Below are positions 5,495-10,967 of a stretch of DNA of 10,967 nt, piece after piece. The notes under the pieces were generated by a model that did no database searches, was not told the origin of the DNA, and saw only the letters and a program-made list of their open reading frames with translations. This DNA is from an uncultured Lachnospiraceae bacterium (lineage in GTDB: Bacteria > Bacillota > Clostridia > Lachnospirales > Lachnospiraceae), in NCBI GenBank assembly GCA_902797475.1, contig CADBTG010000295.1, positions 1 to 10,967 on the forward strand. The letters run 5' to 3'. The position numbers and the translations under genes were made by a program. Each line of letters opens with the position of its first letter. The stretch's first letter is position 1.

Positions 5495-7201
5495 TTATTC
5501 ATCCCGCTGCCGGGAGTTTTCGTAATATGCCTCCAGGTGAGGTCTCGCGGAAACATAGTACCGCTCAAGCGACGGGTCAAACTGGGTTCCCATGCCGCTC
5601 ATGATGATGCTGTCTGCTTTGTCAAACGGCATGCTGTCCTTATAGACGCGCTTGCTGACAAGGGCGTCGTACACGTCCGCCACCGCCATGATTCTGGCTT
5701 CGATCGGAATGGCTTCGCCCTTCAGTCCCTCGGGATACCCCGAGCCGTCCCACCGCTCATGGTGGTAATGCGCCATGTTCTCGGCAACCTGCCGGAACGC
5801 TTCGTCATCCGTCCCCTCGAGAACGGAACGCACAATCCGGGCGCCTTCCTTTGCATGCGCCTTCATCTTCTCAAACTGCCACGGCTCATACCGTCCTTCG
5901 AAACGGAGAATCTGATCGTCTACGGCAATCTTCCCGAGGTCGTGCATCGGCGCCGCCTTAATCAGGTTCTTAATCATGTCATCGGACAGGTTCAAAACGT
6001 TATCCCTGCGGATTTCCTCAGTCAGCATCCGCATTACCTCGCTCGTACGCCTGATATGGCCGCCGGTCGAGTTGTCGCGGCTTTCCACCATCGTCGCCAT
6101 GCCGAGGATGAGGCGGTTGTGCATCTCCGTAATGTGTTTTGTCTTCTCCTCGACCTGCTCGGTCAGTTCCTGATTGAAGTCGTTCAGCAGATGGATGTAC
6201 TGCTGGCTCTTCGTGTCATCCGTGATGAAGAACTGATAGCCTCTTTTATGGATTCCGTCGCTTAAGTAGGTTACCTGAATCAGGTAAATCCTATCGCCCT
6301 GCTCATAATGGAACCGGTTGTCCCTTTCGTCCTTCGTAAAAGCGTTGAGCCAGCGGTTTGCATACCCGGAAACCGGGCTCTCGGCGGGAATCGTCTTGTC
6401 AACGCGGACATCGGCGAGTTCGGGGAATACCCGAAGAGCCGCCTCGTTGCAGCCGAGGTATCTGCGCTTGAAATCGAAGGAAAGGAAGCCCGTCGTGCCA
6501 TTTTCCACCAAAGAATCAATGCCGGTGTCGGTGATGTCGTAAAGCCATACCTGATGGATGATGATCAGATAGACAACCTGCGCGGCGGTGTAGGCAGCCG
6601 GCAGGAACTCAATCCGGTCGGTGATCATTCTACCGACGAAAAATGACAGGAAGCTGATCATCTCCGGGATGAAAAGCAGCATGATGACGCGCTTCGAAAC
6701 ATCCTTTTTGCGGAAGTAACTGTAAACCATCGCCGAAACGCCGATGACAAAGTACAGGATCACCATGATGATGAAGACATCATGCAGGATGCCGTAGGAC
6801 TTGTTCGTCAGCCGGCCGAGGTTGTCGCTTCGGACAAAATCAACGGAACGGTAGAACCAGTCCTTCCTCCCGATGGTCAGAACCCCGAGGTACAGGAACA
6901 TATTCAGGCAGAACATTGCCGCCTTTACGAATTTCGGAATGTTGATGTGGCACAGATTCAGGATGGTCAGGGTAATCATCAGCGTGAGAAATGTGCCGCC
7001 GATGTAATTCACCTTGTTGCCCGCAAGCGCTTCCCAATAGGAGCGGGACTCTGCCACAATCAGGTTGCCGAGAACGGAAATCGGCACAAGAACAAAAATC
7101 AGTGACACATGCACGTCAAAGTGCTTATGCCACGTCATGACATAGACCAGTGTCAGACAGACGCTCAACACAAGCAGCAGCCTGTAGAACATGATAATCA
7201 T
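5495..7201 (-). CDS. Seven-transmembrane PAS-like HD-GYP protein (predicted c-di-GMP phosphodiesterase)
   Basis: 568 residues from the ATG at 7199-7201, which has AGGAGG 6 bases upstream; the longer frame begins at a GTG at the predicted transcription start. Residues 1-220 carry about seven membrane helices, like the 7TM sensor region of some histidine kinases. A PAS-like segment follows (about 225-330: G-T-T-G-F-L-S-F-D, C-N-E-A-A-L-R-V-F), then a coiled coil (about 335-365). The HD-GYP domain (about 366-560) shows His382, His420-Asp421 in M-H-D-L-G-K-I, His449, His480-His481-Glu482, G-Y-P at 488-490 and Asp509 in V-A-D-V-Y-D-A-L. The metal ligands and GYP motif look intact, so c-di-GMP hydrolysis is expected, but some family members act on other cyclic dinucleotides. 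No GGDEF domain is present. It is co-directional with and 45 bases upstream of the endoglucanase gene, with no terminator between. Confidence 0.92.
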   Translation of the reverse strand: MIIMFYRLLLVLSVCLTLVYVMTWHKHFDVHVSLIFVLVPISVLGNLIVAESRSYWEALAGNKVNYIGGTFLTLMITLTILNLCHINIPKFVKAAMFCLNMFLYLGVLTIGRKDWFYRSVDFVRSDNLGRLTNKSYGILHDVFIIMVILYFVIGVSAMVYSYFRKKDVSKRVIMLLFIPEMISFLSFFVGRMITDRIEFLPAAYTAAQVVYLIIIHQVWLYDITDTGIDSLVENGTTGFLSFDFKRRYLGCNEAALRVFPELADVRVDKTIPAESPVSGYANRWLNAFTKDERDNRFHYEQGDRIYLIQVTYLSDGIHKRGYQFFITDDTKSQQYIHLLNDFNQELTEQVEEKTKHITEMHNRLILGMATMVESRDNSTGGHIRRTSEVMRMLTEEIRRDNVLNLSDDMIKNLIKAAPMHDLGKIAVDDQILRFEGRYEPWQFEKMKAHAKEGARIVRSVLEGTDDEAFRQVAENMAHYHHERWDGSGYPEGLKGEAIPIEARIMAVADVYDALVSKRVYKDSMPFDKADSIIMSGMGTQFDPSLERYYVSARPHLEAYYENSRQRDE

Positions 7202-7218
7202 AAACTTCCTCCTGAAAA

Positions 7219-7239
7219 TGATTCCCTTCCGGAGAATCA
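7219..7239 (-). promoter_or_regulatory. Hairpin at the predicted 5' end of the HD-GYP mRNA
   Basis: The minus strand forms an 8-bp stem (TGATTCTC with GGGAATCA, one U-G pair) and a 5-base CGGAA loop. It begins at the predicted +1 and ends 5 bases before the AGGAGG ribosome binding site (7208-7213). It may protect the 5' end of the mRNA or modulate ribosome access. Confidence 0.5.
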
Positions 7240-7246
7240 CACGCCT

Positions 7247-7255
7247 ATCATATCA
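7247..7255 (-). promoter_or_regulatory. Extended -10 promoter of the HD-GYP/endoglucanase unit
   Basis: TGATATGAT on the minus strand gives a TATGAT -10 box (7247-7252) with the TG extension. No good -35 box is visible at normal spacing, which fits an extended -10 promoter. The start would fall near 7240. Confidence 0.5.
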
Positions 7256-7313
7256 CATTTTCGCATTTTTTTGTATCCCTTTGCACGAAACGGTATTCAT
7301 CTTTCGGAAATTA

Positions 7314-7322
7314 TGTTATAAT
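7314..7322 (+). promoter_or_regulatory. Extended -10 promoter of the GlsB-like/flavodiiron operon
   Basis: TGTTATAAT gives a perfect TATAAT (7317-7322) with the TG extension; the -35 region near 7293-7299 is weak. It is divergent from the HD-GYP promoter, with about 60 bases between the two -10 boxes. Confidence 0.65.
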
Positions 7323-7340
7323 GATAATGTTCAAAAAAAT

Positions 7341-7364
7341 GCGTCATCCTTTTGCGGGATACGC
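7341..7364 (+). promoter_or_regulatory. Leader hairpin upstream of the GlsB-like gene
   Basis: GCGT and ATCC (separated by a bulged C) pair with GGAT and ACGC across a 7-base loop, 9 bases before the AAAGGAGG ribosome binding site. It could be a stabilising element; no known riboswitch fold was recognised. Confidence 0.35.
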
Positions 7365-7385
7365 GAAATAAAAGGAGGAAACAGT

Positions 7386-7628
7386 ATGGGTTGGCTTGTA
7401 ACTATCATCATCGGCGGTGTTTGCGGCTGGCTTGCCGGAATGCTTATGGATTCCAAGAAGAACAGTCTTCTGATCAACATCATTCTCGGTATTATCGGCG
7501 GTGCGCTCGGTAATCTCGTATTCGGTTTGATCGGAATCAGCTTCCACGGCCTGATCGGTAACATCATCGGCGGCGTTATCGGCACCTGCCTGCTGATTGC
7601 CATCGGACGTCTTATCTTCAAGAAATAA
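7386..7628 (+). CDS. GlsB/YeaQ/YmgE-family small membrane protein
   Basis: 80 residues. The ATG at 7386 is chosen because GGAGG lies 7 bases upstream; the frame is open further upstream but passes through the promoter. Three membrane helices (about 3-21, 28-50, 55-76) are Gly-rich with G-x-x-x-G type packing (G-G-V-C-G-W-L-A-G, I-I-G-G-A-L-G-N, I-I-G-G-V-I-G), as in the transglycosylase-associated (PF04226) family. These proteins are tied to general stress or acid response; the biochemical role is not known despite the name. First gene of an operon, 14 bases before the flavodiiron gene. Confidence 0.88.
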   Translation: MGWLVTIIIGGVCGWLAGMLMDSKKNSLLINIILGIIGGALGNLVFGLIGISFHGLIGNIIGGVIGTCLLIAIGRLIFKK

Positions 7629-7642
7629 TTCAGGAGGTTTCC

Positions 7643-9505
7643 ATGTACTGTACGAGAAGGATTTCGGATGATCTCATCTGGGTCGGCGGCAATGACCGCA
7701 GACTCGCCATGTTCGAAGGCGTTTATTCCGTTCCGGACGGCGTTTCTTACAATTCCTATCTGTTGCTCGATCAGATGACCGTCCTTTTCGATACTGTGGA
7801 CAGGGCAGTGGACAGGGTTTTCTTTGAAAATCTCGAGCATGCCCTTGCGGGACGCAGCCTCGATTTCGTGGTTGTGTCCCACATGGAGCCTGATCACAGC
7901 GCAACACTTAGGGAACTGCTTCTGCGTTACCCTGATGTCATCATCGTCTGCAACCAGAAAAGCCATGATATGATGAAGCGGTTCGGCTATATCGGCGACG
8001 ACCGCAAGCCCTACCTTGTGAAGGAAGGGGATGTGATGCGGACCGGAAAGCACGAGTTCACATTTGTCATGGCACCGATGGTACACTGGCCGGAGGTTAT
8101 GATGACCTTCGACAAGACCACCGGAACGCTTTTCACGGCGGACGCGTTCGGCTGCTTCGGCGCGCTGAACGGCAATCTGTTCGCCGATGAAGTCGATTTC
8201 TTCCGCGATTATCTGGACGAAGCCCGTCGCTATTATACGAACATCGTCGGCAAATACGGTGCACAGGTGCAGGCCGTTTTGAAGAAGGCTGCCGCACTGG
8301 ACATCAAGATGCTTTGCCCTCTGCACGGTTTCGTTTGGCGGAAGAACCTTTCCGAATACATCGAATACTATGACCGCTGGAGCCGCTACATTCCCGAGAA
8401 GGAAGGCGTCCTCGTTGCGTATGCTTCGGTATACGGCAACACCGAGAACGCGGCGGAGATCCTGGCTGTCAACCTTCGTGAGCGCGGCGTCAGCGTCGAC
8501 ATGATGGACGTTTCCGTCAAGCCCGCCTCCGAGCTTGTCAGCGCGGCATTCCGATACAGCCATCTCGTATTCGCTTCAACGACTTACAATGCGGAGATTT
8601 TCGTCCGCATGGAGGAAGCGCTTCGGGATTTGATCGCGCACAACTTCCAAAACCGCACCATAGCCCTGATTGAGAACGGTTCCTGGGCAGCCCAGAGCGG
8701 CCGGAAGATGCGTGCCCTTTTTGAAAACTGCAAGAACATTACTTTCGTGGAGCCTCTTGTCTCCCTGCAAAGCAGCGTGTCTGAAGACCGGCGCGCAGAG
8801 CTTGGCACTCTCGCCGAGGCCATTGTGACTACGATGCCCGGCCTTGCTTCCGCTGAGGACGCGGCGCCGTTCGTTCCCGGAACGGAGGATCCGAAGGCTC
8901 TTTACTCTCTGTCTTACGGCCTCTTCGTTGTTACCGCAAAGGAAGGCTCCAAGGACAACGGCTGCATCACGAACACGGCCATGCAGGTTGCTTCCGGGCC
9001 GAACCGTCTTTCCATCGCAGTCAACAAGAACAACTACACGCATGACATGATCGTGCGGACCGGTCAGTTCAACGTTTCGGTCCTGACCGAATCCGCTTCG
9101 TTTGAGCTTTTCAAGCGGTTCGGTTTTGCCAGCGGCCGTGACACTGACAAATACGACGGCTACACGGCATTCAAGCGCTCCGCGAACGGCCTGACGGTCA
9201 TCACGGAAACGACCAATGCCTTCTTCAGCTGCAAGGTCACGCAGATTATCGACTGCGGTTCCCACAGCCTGTTCGTGGCGGACATCACCGAGAGCGAGGT
9301 GCTCTCCTCCGATCCTTCCGTCACCTACGCATATTACTTCGCCCACATCAAGCCGAAGCCGGCTCTGTCGGATCCCGGCGAGAAGAAGACCAAATGGGTC
9401 TGCCGGATTTGCGGCTACGAGTACGAAGGCGAAGAGCTTCCCGACGATTTCCTCTGCCCGCTCTGCAAGCACGGCAAGGACGATTTCGAAAAGGTCGTCG
9501 GATAA
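7643..9505 (+). CDS. Flavodiiron protein fused to flavin reductase and rubredoxin domains
   Basis: 620 residues; CAGGAGG lies 5 bases before the ATG. Four domains are seen in order. The metallo-beta-lactamase-like diiron domain (about 1-250) carries a full ligand set: H80-x-E82-x-D84-H85, His148, Asp167, His228. A flavodoxin domain follows (about 254-400; FMN loop S-V-Y-G-N-T-E at 262-268). A flavin reductase-like domain comes next (about 420-570; Y-G-L-F-V-V-T-A, N-T-A-M-Q-V-A-S, then H-D-M-I). Last is a C-terminal rubredoxin (584-620) with C587-x-x-C590-G and C605-P-L-C608. Flavodiiron proteins reduce O2 to water and/or NO to N2O in the cytoplasm of anaerobes. Here the electron input modules are on the same chain, so the enzyme may accept NAD(P)H-derived electrons with few or no partners. 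Substrate preference cannot be told from sequence. Second gene after the GlsB-like gene, and followed by a strong terminator. Confidence 0.95.
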   Translation: MYCTRRISDDLIWVGGNDRRLAMFEGVYSVPDGVSYNSYLLLDQMTVLFDTVDRAVDRVFFENLEHALAGRSLDFVVVSHMEPDHSATLRELLLRYPDVIIVCNQKSHDMMKRFGYIGDDRKPYLVKEGDVMRTGKHEFTFVMAPMVHWPEVMMTFDKTTGTLFTADAFGCFGALNGNLFADEVDFFRDYLDEARRYYTNIVGKYGAQVQAVLKKAAALDIKMLCPLHGFVWRKNLSEYIEYYDRWSRYIPEKEGVLVAYASVYGNTENAAEILAVNLRERGVSVDMMDVSVKPASELVSAAFRYSHLVFASTTYNAEIFVRMEEALRDLIAHNFQNRTIALIENGSWAAQSGRKMRALFENCKNITFVEPLVSLQSSVSEDRRAELGTLAEAIVTTMPGLASAEDAAPFVPGTEDPKALYSLSYGLFVVTAKEGSKDNGCITNTAMQVASGPNRLSIAVNKNNYTHDMIVRTGQFNVSVLTESASFELFKRFGFASGRDTDKYDGYTAFKRSANGLTVITETTNAFFSCKVTQIIDCGSHSLFVADITESEVLSSDPSVTYAYYFAHIKPKPALSDPGEKKTKWVCRICGYEYEGEELPDDFLCPLCKHGKDDFEKVVG

Positions 9506-9520
9506 GTTTTTCAAGTTAAC

Positions 9521-9553
9521 AAAAGGGATTGCCCGAAAGGCAATCCCTTTTTT
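9521..9553. terminator. Bidirectional rho-independent terminator between converging genes
   Basis: A perfect 13-bp stem (9521-9533 with 9539-9551) and a CGAAA loop end in T6 on the plus strand and T4 on the minus strand. It lies 15 bases after the flavodiiron stop and 34 bases beyond the stop of the converging membrane-protein gene, so it can serve both. Confidence 0.93.
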
Positions 9554-9587
9554 GTTTGGTCGATGAAACATTTTTCTGCCCGCCTTC

Positions 9588-10592
9588 TTACTCCGCGGCT
9601 TCGGCTTTCTTCTTTTTGTACGCAAAGGCATACAGCAAAGCCGCCAGCGAATATCCGCAATAGTTTCCGAGCGTCCAGACGGATGCAGAAGAAGCTTGGC
9701 CGATTCCGCCGATGGCGAGCCCGGCGCAGACGGTTGCCCCGGTTCCGAGAATCAGCCCGATCCACAGTACCCACCGGATATCCTTCCATACATAGAGGAT
9801 AAAGCAGGCCAGAATCAGCAGTGAGGCAAATACCAGAAGAACCGCGCCGTCTACGGCAAGATTAATCTTATCAAGGACATGCCCCGAATGTATCTCTTTC
9901 CAGGCACTCTTATAGCGGTATGTCAGCACGAGAATCGAGATGCCGATGAATGAGGAAATAATCGGAAAGAAAAGGGTATGCTTGGCATTTCTCACAATCA
10001 GAAGCACGATATAGGCGAGCATCGCGCAGACGGTCAGTAAAAACGTGGCACGGACAATGTGAATGCCGTAAGCCGGATCAAGCCCGTCGGGTGCTTCCGC
10101 CGCCGACATATTCCGGCAGAAGAAGAAAAATACGACCAGGTTGATCAGAAGCCCGATTCCGGTGATGACCGCCGCCGTAATCTTCATCCCTGCTCCGGTA
10201 TGCGCTTTCGGTGTCGCGGGCATCGGATAATACCCATACGGCACTGCGCCGGGCATCTGCATATTGGCCGGCTGTGTGCCCGGAGCAAACTGCATATTGG
10301 CCGGTTGCGTTCCCGGCATGGCGGCTGCTGTCTGTACGCCCTGTTCGGGCGCCGTTCTCACATCCGGTGCGGGCGTTGCCGTTCCGTTTTGATAATGCAT
10401 AAGCGCAATCTGCGGGTACATATCCGCAAGCCTTACGACCTCCGGACCGCTTGTCTGATTGCGCGTCTCACGTCTTTTATTGGCAATTGCGTCCGCGCCG
10501 CCGTTGATGAGCCGGTTTATGAGGAACCGGAGCAGATATCCCAAAAACACAAGCGCGACAACAATCAGAATAATCCATACTGCAGGATCCAT
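9588..10592 (-). CDS. Unrecognised polytopic membrane protein with Pro/Met/Gln-rich loop
   Basis: 334 residues; GGGAGG lies 7 bases before the ATG. No family is recognised. Residues 5-26 are a first membrane helix, followed by a basic stretch (Arg/Lys/Asn, 27-48). A disordered segment (about 70-135) is rich in Pro, Ala, Met and Gln and includes two direct P-G-T-Q-P-A-N-M-Q copies (93-101, 104-112) and a G-Y-Y-P motif. About six more helices follow (138-158, 177-200, 207-225, 245-267, 273-296, 306-325), then a K-K-K-K-x-E-A-A-E tail. No catalytic motif is visible. The upstream gene ends 21 bases before it, so the two are probably one operon. A transport or sensing role would be guesswork. Confidence 0.85.
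   Translation of the reverse strand: MDPAVWIILIVVALVFLGYLLRFLINRLINGGADAIANKRRETRNQTSGPEVVRLADMYPQIALMHYQNGTATPAPDVRTAPEQGVQTAAAMPGTQPANMQFAPGTQPANMQMPGAVPYGYYPMPATPKAHTGAGMKITAAVITGIGLLINLVVFFFFCRNMSAAEAPDGLDPAYGIHIVRATFLLTVCAMLAYIVLLIVRNAKHTLFFPIISSFIGISILVLTYRYKSAWKEIHSGHVLDKINLAVDGAVLLVFASLLILACFILYVWKDIRWVLWIGLILGTGATVCAGLAIGGIGQASSASVWTLGNYCGYSLAALLYAFAYKKKKAEAAE
10257..10316 (-). repeat. Two tandem copies coding for P-G-T-Q-P-A-N-M-Q
   Basis: Residues 93-101 and 104-112 of the unrecognised membrane protein are identical at protein level (33-base period). The DNA copies differ at a few synonymous positions, so the duplication is not brand new. Confidence 0.75.
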
Positions 10593-10613
10593 ACTGTTTC
10601 CTCCCTTTTCCGG

Positions 10614-10967
10614 CTACCGGCTCTGAATCGAGCTGCCCGTAAATGCAGCGGAAGTATATTGCTGGCAGACATGGTACAAATTGTCATACGTATTCAGGAA
10701 AATGGCATACTCTCCCGTGCCGCTTCCGACCGTGCAGTCCCAGTCATATTCGATAATCCGGTCTTCCTCCGCGCGGTACCAATACGTCCGGTATTCCCCG
10801 AAAATCTTCTTTGCGGCAACCAAGAGCGATTCCGGAATCGCGTTACTGCTGATTTCGTGCTCCTCACGTACCGCAACAAGACGGTTGCTTTCAAAATAAA
10901 ACGTATACTTAATGCCGTCAGAATAAATGTAATCGAGATACGTTAACGGCACCGACGACCATTCCCA
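10614..10967 (-). CDS. Unrecognised protein, C-terminal 117 residues (5' end outside the window)
   Basis: The frame is open to the right edge and stops with TAG at 10614-10616. An internal GTG at 10950-10952 lacks a ribosome binding site, so the true start is probably outside. The visible part is soluble-looking, rich in Tyr, Glu and Asp, with alternating hydrophobic stretches suggesting beta strands (Y-T-F-Y-F-E, R-L-V-A-V-R-E-E, E-Y-A-I-F-L-N-T-Y) around one helix (about residues 46-58 of the visible part). Two Cys are present. No family is recognised. It lies 21 bases upstream of the polytopic membrane protein gene and probably shares its transcript. Confidence 0.75.
   Translation of the reverse strand, partial: WEWSSVPLTYLDYIYSDGIKYTFYFESNRLVAVREEHEISSNAIPESLLVAAKKIFGEYRTYWYRAEEDRIIEYDWDCTVGSGTGEYAIFLNTYDNLYHVCQQYTSAAFTGSSIQSR

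Noticed and set aside
7202..7240. Longer HD-GYP start at a GTG (7238-7240)
   Set aside because: No ribosome binding site precedes it and it coincides with the predicted transcription start; the ATG at 7201 has a good AGGAGG.
7331..8563. 410-codon minus-strand open frame opposite the flavodiiron gene and GlsB-like gene
   Set aside because: It lies antisense to two genes with clear domains and ribosome binding sites, has low-complexity His/Val/Asp-rich composition and no recognisable domain; it is a shadow of GC-rich third positions.
8576..9631. 351-codon minus-strand open frame opposite the flavodiiron gene
   Set aside because: Antisense to the conserved reductase and rubredoxin domains, runs through the bidirectional terminator, and has no recognisable domain or ribosome binding site.

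Overview
The window looks like a chromosomal segment of a moderately GC-rich anaerobic Firmicute, most likely a gut or rumen clostridium of the Lachnospiraceae/Oscillospiraceae type. This rests on GGAGG-type ribosome binding sites at nearly every start, the PadR/HAAS (DUF1700)/DUF4097 operon typical of Firmicutes, an oxygen-scavenging flavodiiron protein of anaerobes, a (Pro,Thr,Glu)-rich linker in a cellulase, and a tRNA gene without an encoded CCA end. No phage, plasmid, transposon or CRISPR hallmark is visible.

Layout. Positions 1-1203 (minus) hold the N-terminal 401 residues of a secreted protein made of about 100-residue repeats, with its own strong promoter. A tRNA-Ala(CGC) gene (1390-1462, minus) follows with its own promoter and terminator. 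Positions 1524-3323 (minus) form a three-gene operon read in the order PadR repressor, HAAS/DUF1700 membrane protein, DUF4097 beta-strand repeat protein. The genes overlap, and two palindromes sit at the promoter. Positions 3470-7201 (minus) hold a two-gene unit: a seven-transmembrane HD-GYP (predicted c-di-GMP phosphodiesterase) sensor, followed by a membrane-anchored CBM2-GH5 endoglucanase that ends in a terminator. Divergently, 7386-9505 (plus) encodes a small GlsB/YeaQ-type membrane protein and a large flavodiiron protein fused to flavin reductase and rubredoxin domains, closed by a bidirectional terminator. Positions 9588-10967 (minus) hold two unrecognised genes: a polytopic membrane protein with a Pro/Met/Gln-rich cytoplasmic or extracellular segment, and the end of an upstream protein cut by the window edge.

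How they may work together. The PadR operon is a self-contained envelope-type regulatory unit. The HD-GYP/endoglucanase pair suggests that a c-di-GMP-degrading sensor and a cell-bound beta-glucanase are co-transcribed, either for growth on cellulose or for trimming an exopolysaccharide. The plus-strand pair looks like a stress or oxygen/NO detoxification unit. Nothing seen is a clearly unprecedented system. The best candidates for a second look are the HD-GYP/GH5 pairing, the triple-fusion flavodiiron protein, the PadR operator architecture and the two unrecognised genes at the right edge.
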